Shown here: one piece after another, positions 1 to 7,273 of the stretch
Position numbering within the stretch: the stretch's first letter is position 1
Layout: the number at the start of each line of letters is the position of its first letter
DNA from: a virus
Virus record (IMG/VR): IMGVR_UViG_3300009420_000122
Coordinates: 1-20,354 of that record
Reading direction: 5' to 3' (one strand)
DNA length: 20,354 bases
Position numbers and translations under genes: made by a program
The notes under the pieces: generated by a model
Seen by the model: the letters and a program-made list of their open reading frames with translations, nothing else
Told to the model about the DNA's origin: nothing
The model's database searches: none

Positions 1-2
1 TA

Positions 3-263
3 GACTTTGCATTGTTTTGTAAAGAATACTTTGAAGCCAATTGGAGTGAAACAGGATCGTTCTGGAGCAAAGCAAAACTGTCATATGAAACTTGGTACAA
101 GAAAGCAAATCCAGAAGAGTTTGAAGAAAATGGTTTAAAAGGTTTTACAACAGAACCACGTTTTGGTGTACCGTTCCTAATTGCACAAATTAAGAAAAGC
201 ACCAAACTTAAAACACCCAAGTACAAACATCTGTATGCAGTTGACAAAAAGGATCTTTGGTAA
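3..263 (+). CDS. C-terminal part of an unidentified protein (5' end outside window)
   Basis: The reading frame is open from the window edge (first full codon at 3) to a TAA at 261-263. A TTG at 12 is in frame, but the frame continues upstream without a stop, so this is most likely the end of a longer gene. The visible 86 residues are rich in Lys, Tyr and Trp and hydrophilic, with no membrane segment or motif I recognise. The stop overlaps the ATG of the HNH-type gene (TAATG), so the two are probably in one operon and translationally coupled. Function unknown. Confidence 0.75.
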   Translation, partial: DFALFCKEYFEANWSETGSFWSKAKLSYETWYKKANPEEFEENGLKGFTTEPRFGVPFLIAQIKKSTKLKTPKYKHLYAVDKKDLW

Positions 264-721
264 TGATTCGTAATCCAGACAAAGACAAGTTTAAAAGTTC
301 TGCTGTATTAACAGAACAACAACTGAAAGGTAACACCTGTATGTTGCAAGACTGTGACAACAAGTTGAGCATGTTTGAAGGGCCTGGCAGTCAAGTATTG
401 TGTAGAGAACATCAATTGGATTGTGTTGAGTATGGTGGTATGGGTAAAGCAGAAAGACCACACACATTCTACAGAGGTTGGGATTGTGCCAATTGCGGAT
501 ATGATCCTAGAACAGACGAATTAAGATTTAGATACATTGAAGACGAATACGATAAGTTAAGAGCCATGCGTGGTGTAATGCATGGTGACCATATACACCT
601 TAAAAGCAGGGGCGGAGATGACTCCAAAAGCAACATTCAAACCCTGTGTGTTCTGTGCCATATGGCAAAAACCTATGGTGAAAAAGACTATTTGGGCACA
701 AAAAAGTTATCCACAGACTGA
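263..721 (+). CDS. HNH-type endonuclease with additional zinc-binding Cys/His pairs
   Basis: A 152-residue protein. The C-terminal part has the HNH pattern: H107-x-D-H-x-H112 (DHIH), then N124-x-Q-T-L-C129-x-x-C132-H133, which in the family forms the beta-beta-alpha metal site that cuts DNA. A second Cys pair (C75, C78) would complete a structural zinc site with C129/C132. The N-terminal half has further Cys/His (C26, C31, C47, H50) that could form another zinc knuckle. I chose the ATG at 263 over the upstream TTG at 257 because it overlaps the previous stop as TAATG. Free-standing HNH genes in T4-like phages are often homing endonucleases; the tight coupling to its neighbour fits a resident repair or recombination nuclease equally well. 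Nuclease family is fairly sure; role is not. Confidence 0.8.
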   Translation: MIRNPDKDKFKSSAVLTEQQLKGNTCMLQDCDNKLSMFEGPGSQVLCREHQLDCVEYGGMGKAERPHTFYRGWDCANCGYDPRTDELRFRYIEDEYDKLRAMRGVMHGDHIHLKSRGGDDSKSNIQTLCVLCHMAKTYGEKDYLGTKKLSTD

Positions 722-761
722 AAACCCGCATAGAATGGGAATTCTTTAATCACATTTTTGG

Positions 762-791
762 TTGACTTTTTGGTAGTTCAGACTGTATAAT
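762..791 (+). promoter_or_regulatory. Sigma70-type promoter, copy 1 of a repeated module
   Basis: TTGACT at 762-767 and TATAAT at 786-791, 18 bp apart, in the 104-bp gap before the gene at 826. A second -10-like box (ACTATAA) follows about one helical turn downstream. The surroundings closely match the promoter at 1684-1712, and both leaders end in AACAAAA(A)GGGCACA directly before ATG. Likely read by host RNA polymerase with its housekeeping sigma factor, so early or middle expression is inferred. Confidence 0.75.
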
Positions 792-825
792 AATACTATA
801 ACAACAACTTAACAAAAGGGCACAA

Positions 826-1221
826 ATGACACATGTAATATACAGAACAGACACAACAGAGATAGTAAGTGAAAAAGACTATTCTTATGGTGGACAAATT
901 CATAAAACAGAAAGTCATGCAAAGGCTTCATTAACAAGAATTAAAAAGAAATTCGCACAAGGGTTTGCTAATCAAGAACCTTACAGCAGATTCAAGTTTG
1001 AGCATCTTGGTATGAAAGACACAGGTAATGCTCTTCCAAGAGATCACGGTAATTTAACAGGTGAAATGGTTGAAATGAAAATCGTTGATTTAGAAACTTA
1101 CAGAAGTTCAATAGAAGCACAAGAAACAGTTTCTAATATGATGACGGGTAAGAAGTTCAAACAATCAGTGAACACTCCAGGCTTCATGTCACCAAGTTCA
1201 GAAACTTTTTGGAGTATGTAA
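826..1221 (+). CDS. Unknown hydrophilic phage protein, first gene of a promoter-headed unit
   Basis: A 131-residue soluble protein, Lys/Thr/Ser-rich, with no signal peptide, membrane segment or motif I recognise. It is the first gene after the promoter at 762-791; its ATG follows a purine-rich leader containing AAAAGGG that can serve as a ribosome site. The stop overlaps the next ATG (TAATG at 1219-1223), so it is translationally coupled to the gene at 1221. Placement with a repeated host-type promoter, upstream of ATPase and ligase genes, suggests an early accessory protein acting on host or phage DNA metabolism. Inference only. Confidence 0.7.
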   Translation: MTHVIYRTDTTEIVSEKDYSYGGQIHKTESHAKASLTRIKKKFAQGFANQEPYSRFKFEHLGMKDTGNALPRDHGNLTGEMVEMKIVDLETYRSSIEAQETVSNMMTGKKFKQSVNTPGFMSPSSETFWSM

Positions 1222-1679
1222 TGAGTAAATTGATGGAAGAACAAATGGACAAAATGTACAACCACTTTAAAAAAATAACAACAAAGGAAAACACAATGAT
1301 AACAGAAGATGTAAAACAAGTAGTAAAATTTGTAAACGCAAAAGTAGAACCTAGCAAGATATGGTATAACGCCACAACAGTTGCCGTGAAGGCAGTTGAC
1401 GATTACATGGCAGACAAAGAAGAAGCCATGTACTGTGGTTTCGCTAATGTTTCGATACACCCAGCCAGAGGAAAATTGGTCAGTTGGTTTAAGAAGTTTG
1501 GTATTGGATCAAGCGGATCAAGAGGATACAGAATAAGTTACTACGATATCATGCCAAAAGACCACCAGTATAGACACACTCAGTCAATGGATATCAAAGA
1601 AGTGGCTTGTGATGCCTTCGCTAAAGTGTTAGAAACCCAGTATGGTTTAACTTGTTACAGTGAAAGCAGAGCAGATTAA
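1221..1679 (+). CDS. Unknown small soluble protein, second gene of early-type unit
   Basis: A 152-residue protein with no recognised family. I place the start at the ATG at 1221, which overlaps the preceding stop; a TTG at 1209 would add four residues and lie inside the upstream gene. An internal in-frame ATG at 1296 is preceded by AAAGGAA and could be the main start, giving a product beginning MITEDVKQ. The N-terminal 40 residues look helical. The middle has a basic Gly/Ser-rich loop (about residues 85-100) followed by an aromatic stretch (ISYYDI). The gene ends just before the second copy of the repeated promoter. Confidence 0.65.
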   Translation: MSKLMEEQMDKMYNHFKKITTKENTMITEDVKQVVKFVNAKVEPSKIWYNATTVAVKAVDDYMADKEEAMYCGFANVSIHPARGKLVSWFKKFGIGSSGSRGYRISYYDIMPKDHQYRHTQSMDIKEVACDAFAKVLETQYGLTCYSESRAD

Positions 1680-1683
1680 TTGG

Positions 1684-1712
1684 TTGACATTTTGGTTATC
1701 AGAAACTATAAT
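1684..1712 (+). promoter_or_regulatory. Sigma70-type promoter, copy 2 of the repeated module
   Basis: TTGACA at 1684-1689 and TATAAT at 1707-1712, 17 bp apart: a full match to the housekeeping consensus. The surrounding sequence repeats the module at 762 (GGTTGAC, TTTTGGT, then TATAATAATACTATAA). ACTATAA occurs twice, 11 bp apart, giving two overlapping -10-like boxes on one face of the helix. The leader ends in AACAAAAAGGGCACAT before the ATG at 1757. It should drive the ATPase-ligase operon. Confidence 0.8.
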
Positions 1713-1756
1713 AATACTATAAGGCAAAAATAATTAAGGCAACAAAAAGGGCACAT

Positions 1757-2761
1757 ATGAAAAACACAATATACGTACTAGAAGGTTCTTACAGAAAAAC
1801 TTCAGTAGAGAATCAAACTTTCCAACTTGTAAAAGGTTATCAACCACACCCTCATAAAGAAGGTGGATTTATTACAGTTAAAATAGAGGACTTGGCAAAG
1901 TATCCAGGTGCTACAAAAAAACAAATCAGAATTAATGTGGAGAATGAGAATCAATTGAGAGACTCTGCTCCAGAACAACCCAAAGAAGAATCAGATGCAG
2001 AAACTGTTGAAAGAATGAGACAGAGATTCAACATTTTAACAGACATGACCAAAGCCACCAAGCGAGGTGATGTGAGAGCAATGATTGTGTCAGGACCTCC
2101 AGGTGTTGGTAAATCATTCGGAGTTGAGCAGGTGCTTGACAGATATGGTGTTGTATCCACATTGGGTAACACAAGACCCAAATACGAAGTTGTTAAAGGT
2201 GCAATGAGCTCAATAGGTTTGTATTGTAAATTGTACAATTTTTCTGATCCTGACAATGTGTTAGTGTTTGATGATTGTGATTCAATATTACTAGACGATT
2301 TAAGTTTGAACATATTGAAAGCGGCGTTGGATTCTAAGAAGACTAGAAAAATATGTTGGAATACTGATTCACATACATTGAGAAGAGAAGGTGTGCCAGA
2401 TACATTTAACTTTGCTGGTTCTGTGATTTTTATTACAAACATTAAATTTGATAATGTTAAAAGTAAAAAATTAAGAGATCATTTAGAAGCATTGGAATCA
2501 AGATGTCATTATATTGATCTAACAATTGACACTATTAGAGAAAAGATTTTAAGAATTAAACAGATTGTAACAGATGGTATGTTAAAATCATATGCATTGC
2601 CAAGCGAAACTGAACAATCAATTGTGGATTTTATTGATGATTATAAAAGACAATTGAGAGAAATCAGTTTGAGAACTGTGCTTAAAATTGCTGATTTGGC
2701 AAAAGCCTTTCCAGAAAATTGGAAAGATGTAGCAAAACAAACAGTATTAAAACCAGTATAG
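1757..2761 (+). CDS. AAA+ family ATPase
   Basis: A 334-residue ATPase. Walker A is GPPGVGKS at residues 113-120, Walker B is VLVFDD at 168-173 and a sensor-1-like FITN lies at 225-228. The SR pair at 248-249 is in the position of an arginine finger or sensor 2. The first 75 residues form a separate, partly acidic N-terminal region that may bind partners; the last 80 residues are helical, as in the AAA+ lid. The protein probably works as an oligomer that remodels DNA or protein. The ligase follows immediately, suggesting a DNA role (loader, helicase-like or repair). No helicase or clamp-loader signature lets me be more exact. Transcribed from the promoter at 1684-1712; ends in TAG. Confidence 0.88.
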   Translation: MKNTIYVLEGSYRKTSVENQTFQLVKGYQPHPHKEGGFITVKIEDLAKYPGATKKQIRINVENENQLRDSAPEQPKEESDAETVERMRQRFNILTDMTKATKRGDVRAMIVSGPPGVGKSFGVEQVLDRYGVVSTLGNTRPKYEVVKGAMSSIGLYCKLYNFSDPDNVLVFDDCDSILLDDLSLNILKAALDSKKTRKICWNTDSHTLRREGVPDTFNFAGSVIFITNIKFDNVKSKKLRDHLEALESRCHYIDLTIDTIREKILRIKQIVTDGMLKSYALPSETEQSIVDFIDDYKRQLREISLRTVLKIADLAKAFPENWKDVAKQTVLKPV

Positions 2762-2764
2762 GAG
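2760..2764 (+). promoter_or_regulatory. Shine-Dalgarno AGGAG deciding the ligase start
   Basis: AGGAG, overlapping the ATPase stop codon, lies 9 nt before the ATG at 2774 but directly against the TTG at 2765. This spacing favours ATG 2774 as the ligase start. Confidence 0.6.
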
Positions 2765-2773
2765 TTGACATTT

Positions 2774-4135
2774 ATGACGAAAGATAATAAAATTAGTACA
2801 ATGAGAACACAACCGCAAGAAATTATTGCCAAATTAGAAGCAGACAACAGTAGACTGGCTAAAGAGAAGATCCTGCTGGATGCTATGAACGAAGGTGTGG
2901 ATGAATTTTTTGAAGGCTTAAAAATGTGTTTGGATAAGTTGTACACTTTTGGTGTTAAACAAGTGCCCACAAAAGATGATGTGATATCTGCACAAGGGTG
3001 TAAATGGGAAGTGTTTAAAGAGCTGGCAGAAAAACTACACGCCAGAGAACTTACAGGTCATGCGGCAAGAGATGCCATTGAGCTAGTAATGAGTTCAGCA
3101 ACTGCCGAACAGTGGAATGGTTTTTACAGAAGAATATTAATTAAAGATTTAAGATGTGGAGTTTCAGAAAAAACTGTGAACTCTGTGGCTAAAAAGAACA
3201 AGTTTGGCAAGTACATGGTGCCCGTGTTTACTTGCCAACTTGCTCACGATTCAACCAATCATGAAAAGAAGTTGGTGGGCAAGAAGATGTTGGAAGTAAA
3301 ACTGGACGGTGTCAGAGTGGTTACTATTGTGTATCCAGACGGCAAAGTAGATATGTTCAGTCGTAATGGTAAAGAGTTTACCAACTTTGGACATATACAA
3401 GAAGAAATTTCATCAGTAGTTAAACAGAGTCCTCCACCATATCCAGTTGTGTTGGATGGTGAAGTGATGAGTGAAAACTTTCAAGACTTAATGAAACAGG
3501 TACACAGAAAGAGTGGTGGTACAGCCAAAGATGCTGTGCTTCATTTATTTGATTTTTTACCGTTGGAAGATTTTAAAAAAGGTACATGGGACAAAACTCA
3601 GACATTGAGAACTCAAATGTTAAAAGCATGGTACGAACAACACAAAACCAATTTAAACGCCGTTACAGTACTGGACCATGAAATTGTAGACTTAGGCACA
3701 CCTGAAGGTCATACGACTTATACAGAGGTGAATAAGAGGGCAGTAGAGGGTGGTTATGAAGGGATCATGATTAAAGATATTGATGCTTCGTACGAATGCA
3801 AAAGAAGTCATGCTTGGTTAAAACTGAAACCATTTATAGAAGTAAGTTTAGAAATCAAAGCCACAGAAGAAGGCACAGGCAGAAATGTAGGCAAACTGGG
3901 TGCATTGATTTGTGAAGGGTTAGATGATGGTAAAACAATTAAAACAAATGTAGGTTCTGGATTGACTGATGATAATAGAGATCAGTTTTGGAAACACAAG
4001 GATCAATTGATTGGTCAAATTGTGGAAGTGAGAGCAGATGCTGTCACAAAAAATCAAGACAGTGAACAAGAATACTCATTGAGATTTCCAAGATTTATGA
4101 GATTTAGAGGATTTGAAATTGGCGAAAAAATCTAA
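2774..4135 (+). CDS. lig: ATP-dependent DNA ligase (T4 gp30-like)
   Basis: Seals nicks in duplex DNA through an enzyme-AMP intermediate, for lagging-strand synthesis and repair. The nucleotidyltransferase motifs appear in order: motif I KLDGVR with the adenylated Lys at 176, motif III DGE at 228-230, motif IV EGIMIKD at 329-335 and motif V WLKLK at 348-352. The final 90 residues form the OB-fold part, ending in a basic Arg/Phe-rich run. At 453 residues it is close to T4 gp30. The first 130 residues match the helical N-terminal domain of this class (ILIKDLRCGVS is typical). Start chosen from AGGAG spacing. It follows the AAA+ gene by 12 nt in the same operon, pointing to a replication/repair unit. 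Confidence 0.95.
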   Translation: MTKDNKISTMRTQPQEIIAKLEADNSRLAKEKILLDAMNEGVDEFFEGLKMCLDKLYTFGVKQVPTKDDVISAQGCKWEVFKELAEKLHARELTGHAARDAIELVMSSATAEQWNGFYRRILIKDLRCGVSEKTVNSVAKKNKFGKYMVPVFTCQLAHDSTNHEKKLVGKKMLEVKLDGVRVVTIVYPDGKVDMFSRNGKEFTNFGHIQEEISSVVKQSPPPYPVVLDGEVMSENFQDLMKQVHRKSGGTAKDAVLHLFDFLPLEDFKKGTWDKTQTLRTQMLKAWYEQHKTNLNAVTVLDHEIVDLGTPEGHTTYTEVNKRAVEGGYEGIMIKDIDASYECKRSHAWLKLKPFIEVSLEIKATEEGTGRNVGKLGALICEGLDDGKTIKTNVGSGLTDDNRDQFWKHKDQLIGQIVEVRADAVTKNQDSEQEYSLRFPRFMRFRGFEIGEKI

Positions 4136-4136
4136 A

Positions 4137-4313
4137 ATGATAGCAGTAGGATACGAACATATAAAACTGGATTCTTGGACTGGTCCGCCATACAGTTATT
4201 CCGTAAAAGTGAATGGAAAATTAAAACAGATGAGTGGGTTTGATGAAGAACACATAAAGAATCAACTGTATCCTAAAACAGCCACAATGATTAGAAAGAT
4301 TAAAGATGTATAA
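4137..4313 (+). CDS. Small unknown protein, 58 aa
   Basis: Starts at an ATG one base after the ligase stop and overlaps the SET gene by 8 nt, so it sits in the same tightly packed operon. In-frame TTG codons at 4113 and 4119 inside the ligase gene would extend the protein by up to 8 residues. The product is soluble and basic, with an aromatic Gly-Pro-Pro-Tyr-Ser-Tyr segment near residue 18-23. No family recognised. Confidence 0.55.
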   Translation: MIAVGYEHIKLDSWTGPPYSYSVKVNGKLKQMSGFDEEHIKNQLYPKTATMIRKIKDV

Positions 4314-4623
4314 ACCATTACCAGACGGCATAACAATTAAAGAGTCAAGTGTGCAAGGCTTGGGTTTGTTTGCTACAAAAGATTTTGATCAAGATGTGGT
4401 ACTTGGTATTGTGCATATCATGAATAAAAATTTTTCGCACGGAGCAATTAGAACTGCCTTAGGTGCATTTTACAATCATTCACAAGATCCTAACTGTAAG
4501 AATCTTGCAGGCTTTTGGCATCAACTGCCAGTAAAATATCTAGTGACAACAAAGCCCATTAAAGCAGGTGACGAACTAACTGCAAAATATTCGTTGTATA
4601 ATGATTTTAAAGACCAGTGGTAA
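4306..4623 (+). CDS. Minimal SET-domain protein (putative protein-lysine methyltransferase)
   Basis: A 105-residue protein that is almost only a SET core. SET-N has GLGLFA at 18-23, the AdoMet-binding start of the fold; NHSQDPN at 57-63 matches the NHxxxPN pseudoknot motif; and GDELTAKY at 88-95 matches GEELTxxY, with Y95 as the likely catalytic tyrosine. Family members transfer methyl groups from AdoMet to lysines. Its size is close to the small viral SET protein of chlorella virus PBCV-1. There is no post-SET zinc cluster. It overlaps the gene upstream by 8 nt and lies in the ligase operon, so an early role, perhaps methylating a host protein, is plausible but not shown. Fold assignment is strong; activity is inferred. 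Confidence 0.85.
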   Translation: MYKPLPDGITIKESSVQGLGLFATKDFDQDVVLGIVHIMNKNFSHGAIRTALGAFYNHSQDPNCKNLAGFWHQLPVKYLVTTKPIKAGDELTAKYSLYNDFKDQW

Positions 4624-4628
4624 TATAG

Positions 4629-4793
4629 ATGACTATGAAGAAATACAATGCATACGATCATATGGCTCAATTAGGTAAGGTGTCTGGCTTACTAGAAGCA
4701 CAGACTAAAATTCAAAACCAATTGATTAAAGAACAAAAAAAATTAAAATTATTAGAACAATTAAAATTAGTGAAGAATATTAAAAATGACTAA
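4629..4793 (+). CDS. 54-aa Lys/Leu-rich helical protein
   Basis: A short frame from ATG 4629 to TAA 4791-4793, five bases after the SET gene and overlapping the next ATG by 8 nt, which fits the packing of this operon. Residues 20-54 are a Leu/Ile/Lys/Gln-rich heptad-like stretch expected to form an amphipathic helix or short coiled coil. No family recognised. The gene fills what would otherwise be a 162-bp gap, which supports it being real. Confidence 0.6.
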   Translation: MTMKKYNAYDHMAQLGKVSGLLEAQTKIQNQLIKEQKKLKLLEQLKLVKNIKND

Positions 4794-5496
4794 CAAAGTA
4801 GACATAATAAAAAAAGTTAGCAGTAAAAAGAAAAAAGCATTGGTAAGAGCAATTAAAAATCCAAATAGGTATTTCAAATTAGACTTGGCAAGGTACGGAG
4901 GTGAGGTGTGTATGGGAACCATAACATCGGCACAATTTGAATATTGGTACAACAACGACAAGTTCGAACAGTACATGGTAGACATAGATTTCGATGCCAA
5001 AGAAGCCAACAAGGATGTACCTAAAGATGCACAGTTCGACAGACCATTTCACGAACAGGATGATATCTGTCATATATCTGGACCAGAGCTAGCGGACGGA
5101 CAGACCATGACCATAACGGAAATGGACAAAGATGGTGACACCTTAATGGCTGAGGATGGAGGCTTCCTAGAAGATCAAAAGATAGATTTCGCTGACTTTA
5201 AAAAGTTGGGAGTCAAAATCAAATGTGTAGCCGAGCATAACTCAGGCTCAAAGAGCTGTAAGGATAAACATTATGTGTTTGGGCAATACTTCAACAAGGG
5301 AGGTTGGTACACAGAAGATTTAATTAAAACAGGACCAGACGGCATCAACTTTAAGAAAATGAATATTGATTACGAAGATGCAGACGGATTCAAAGTGTTC
5401 AGTCAAGTGACGATAGATGGTGTGGACTACTACCTGCAAGAAGACAGCTCAGGCAAAGGTTCAAGTTTCTATGTGATGGAAGGTGACGACGTCTAA
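4786..5496 (+). CDS. Unknown acidic soluble protein
   Basis: A 236-residue protein with a basic N-terminus (several KKK runs within the first 25 residues) and an acidic remainder rich in Asp, Gly and Tyr. Residues about 100-130 read as short beta strands with DGDT/EDGG turns, and 140-190 contain Cys/His-bearing turns (C148, C158). There is no signal peptide or membrane segment. It overlaps the preceding small gene by 8 nt and the following oxygenase by 1 nt (TAATG), so it is co-translated with both. I cannot assign a family. Confidence 0.75.
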   Translation: MTNKVDIIKKVSSKKKKALVRAIKNPNRYFKLDLARYGGEVCMGTITSAQFEYWYNNDKFEQYMVDIDFDAKEANKDVPKDAQFDRPFHEQDDICHISGPELADGQTMTITEMDKDGDTLMAEDGGFLEDQKIDFADFKKLGVKIKCVAEHNSGSKSCKDKHYVFGQYFNKGGWYTEDLIKTGPDGINFKKMNIDYEDADGFKVFSQVTIDGVDYYLQEDSSGKGSSFYVMEGDDV

Positions 5497-6083
5497 TGAA
5501 AAGACACGAAATATTTCCTGTGCCAATATGGGAATTCACATACAGTGAAGCAGAAATATTTAGAGAAAAAATTGTCCCGTTATTCAAAGAAATTGAAAAG
5601 AACAATCCCAATGAAAAAATGTCATATACAAAAGAAGGTTATACCAGTTATGGTCCAATCACTAATATATTAGATTATGATGAATGCAAAGATATAAAAA
5701 ATTTTGTTATGGGCAATGTTGTTGAAGCAGTGAAGGAGTTAGGTCTTGAAGGTTATTGTAATCTCACAGGCAGTTGGTTTAATAACAATAGAAAATATAG
5801 CAGTCACGGACCTCACAATCATGTTCCAGACACTATAAGCGGAATTTATTATGTACAAGCAGAAAAGAATGATGCAAGAATTAGTTTCCACGATCAGAAT
5901 AAAATTAGCAATTGGCCCTGGAAAGCACCCTCAGTGATCAATGACATGACAAGAAGAACACACAGTTTCACACCTAAAACTGGTAGACTGTTGCTTTTTC
6001 CAAGTTACATTGAACATAGTGTTGAACAGCAGTTGACCGACAATGAAAGGATCAGCATTAGTTTTAATGCTTTTGTGAATTAA
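5496..6083 (+). CDS. 2OG-Fe(II) oxygenase family protein (TIGR02466-like), copy 1
   Basis: A 195-residue protein of the jelly-roll oxygenases that use Fe(II), 2-oxoglutarate and O2 to hydroxylate a substrate. The SWF segment near 93-95, a His cluster (H104, H107, H109) followed by SGIYYV, then LLLFPSYIEH with H174 and NERISISFN with R185 match the expected iron-His pair and the Arg that binds the 2OG carboxylate. It is clearly related to the gene at 10670 but has about 10 extra residues in the loop around 138-150 (WPWKAP). The substrate is unknown; free amino acids, proteins or nucleobases are all possible. The stop overlaps the start of the microprotein at 6083. Confidence 0.85.
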   Translation: MKRHEIFPVPIWEFTYSEAEIFREKIVPLFKEIEKNNPNEKMSYTKEGYTSYGPITNILDYDECKDIKNFVMGNVVEAVKELGLEGYCNLTGSWFNNNRKYSSHGPHNHVPDTISGIYYVQAEKNDARISFHDQNKISNWPWKAPSVINDMTRRTHSFTPKTGRLLLFPSYIEHSVEQQLTDNERISISFNAFVN

Positions 6084-6157
6084 TGGAACTAATTGTGTTT
6101 GCTACAATATTCACATTGATAATTTTGTTAACAGGATACATAGGTCCAAAAAAATGA
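6083..6157 (+). CDS. Putative 24-aa membrane microprotein
   Basis: ATG 6083 overlaps the oxygenase stop (TAATG), and its own TGA stop overlaps the next ATG (ATGA at 6154-6157). The frame encodes a short acidic start, one continuous hydrophobic segment of about 17 residues (ELIVFATIFTLIILLTGY) and a basic PKK end: a typical single-span membrane peptide. It exactly bridges two genes with the overlaps used throughout this genome. No homologue recognised; too short to be certain. Confidence 0.5.
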   Translation: MELIVFATIFTLIILLTGYIGPKK

Positions 6158-6384
6158 AATCATTTACTGTAGACATCAAAAGAGGCGATAAAATAGAAGT
6201 TGGAAGATTTAGAAATGTTCAAGCCACGGTGCAATCAATTGAAACTGATGAGCATGGACAGCCTGTGATTGTTACTTCTAAAGGCAAAAAGAAGTTGTTT
6301 ACTTGTAGATTTACAAAACTTTCGCCAAGTGCAAAGACACCAAAACAAATACTTTTAGAAAGCAAAAGAAAGAAAAAAACTTGA
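6154..6384 (+). CDS. Small basic protein of unknown function, 76 aa
   Basis: Residues 8-50 read as beta strands (GDKIEVGRF, VQSIETDEHG, VIVTSKGKK), like a small barrel. The C-terminus is strongly basic (SKRKKKT), suggesting contact with nucleic acid or other polyanions. Its stop codon lies inside the -35 box of the promoter at 6381-6409. No family recognised. Confidence 0.65.
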   Translation: MKSFTVDIKRGDKIEVGRFRNVQATVQSIETDEHGQPVIVTSKGKKKLFTCRFTKLSPSAKTPKQILLESKRKKKT

Positions 6385-6409
6385 TTTTTCTCTGAAGAGA
6401 CTATATAAG
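6381..6409 (+). promoter_or_regulatory. Possible sigma70-type promoter
   Basis: TTGATT at 6381-6386 and TATAAG at 6404-6409 with a 17-bp spacer, or TATATA at 6402 with 15. The ATG at 6418 is only 8 nt beyond, so a transcript from here would have almost no leader. Weaker than the promoters at 762, 1684 and 11242. Confidence 0.4.
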
Positions 6410-6417
6410 AACATAGT

Positions 6418-7263
6418 ATGAGCGAGATTCAAGAAATAAAAAAACCTACAATTCAGGAACGGATTCAAAAAAGAGTTCATGAAATACTGGAACCAATCGA
6501 AGTTTGGTTGGATAGATATGTGATTCAACCTGATAAATTTGATCCTGATAAATTTAAATTGGTGGACGTGTTCAAGAAAGAACAAGTAGGCGGTGTACAT
6601 GCAAGAAAGATCATGGAGATGTACGAGCCTCAATATCAAGAATATAAGGATCTATTGAGTTTAAGAGAAAAAAATCTTACATTTAAAGAAATTACAGAGG
6701 ACGAAGACAATGATTCAGAAGAGAGACAACTGTTAGAGTCTTATGAAGATGTTGACAATGATGTGATTCAAAAAGGAATCAAAGCATACGATAATATTTT
6801 TGAAGCCTGCGACAGAATGATATCAATTGCCAATGCTAATCGTAAGCCACGAAAGAAAAAAGAGAAGTCACCTGAGAAATTAGTATCTAAAATGCAATTC
6901 AGATTGGAAGATGAAAAATTGTTACTCAAATCAATCGATGCAACAGAAATTATATATGCTGAACAACTGTGGGTGTACAACACCAAGACTAGGAAACTAG
7001 GACACTACAAAGCAAAGGTCTTAGATCCACGAGGGTTGAGCAGACCAGGCACAGGGTTAACAGTAAAAGGAACATCCATAAAAGGATTTGATGAAGAAAA
7101 CAGTGTTCAAAAAACACTCAGACACCCTGAACAGCAATTGAAAGAGTTTGCTAATTCAGGACCTAAGAAGGTAATAGAGCTGTTTGATGCTGTTAAAACA
7201 ATGGGTATTAAACTGAATGGACGTGTCAATTCTGAAGTCATTTTGTTAAGAGCAGTTAGATAA
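6418..7263 (+). CDS. Unknown 281-aa phage protein
   Basis: A soluble protein with three visible parts. Residues 1-75 are helical and contain a short direct repeat (PDKFDPDKF at 38-46). Residues 85-150 are a highly acidic segment (EDEDNDSEE) followed by a basic patch (RKPRKKKEK at 142-150), probably flexible. Residues 155-281 have the most ordered look, with a Gly/Lys-rich turn region near 205-225. I recognise no domain. It directly precedes a tail-fibre-like gene, and its stop codon is part of that gene's late-promoter box. Confidence 0.7.
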   Translation: MSEIQEIKKPTIQERIQKRVHEILEPIEVWLDRYVIQPDKFDPDKFKLVDVFKKEQVGGVHARKIMEMYEPQYQEYKDLLSLREKNLTFKEITEDEDNDSEERQLLESYEDVDNDVIQKGIKAYDNIFEACDRMISIANANRKPRKKKEKSPEKLVSKMQFRLEDEKLLLKSIDATEIIYAEQLWVYNTKTRKLGHYKAKVLDPRGLSRPGTGLTVKGTSIKGFDEENSVQKTLRHPEQQLKEFANSGPKKVIELFDAVKTMGIKLNGRVNSEVILLRAVR

Positions 7264-7266
7264 ATA
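7259..7266 (+). promoter_or_regulatory. T4-type late promoter box (GATAAATA)
   Basis: GATAAATA matches the NATAAATA core known for late promoters of T4 and related cyanophages. It overlaps the stop of the upstream gene and ends 7 nt before the ATG at 7274. The context (GATAAATAACTGTAT) is nearly repeated at 12324 (GATAAATATCTGTAT). Confidence 0.6.
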
Positions 7267-7273
7267 ACTGTAT

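Noticed and set aside
722-760. Possible terminator (CCC...GGG followed by a T-rich stretch) after the HNH gene
   Set aside because: Only a three-base stem with a 9-nt loop, and the T-run is not adjacent. Not a convincing intrinsic terminator; none was found elsewhere either.
1098-1460. Long minus-strand open frame of 120 codons opposite the two small genes
   Set aside because: Rich in Phe/Cys/Tyr/His as expected from the antisense of Lys/Glu-rich genes; no ribosome site, and both opposite genes have coherent overlaps and promoters.
1700-1725. Operator palindrome in the repeated promoter
   Set aside because: The TATAATAATACTATAA stretch is explained by tandem -10-like direct repeats; the apparent dyad is only TATA self-complementarity.
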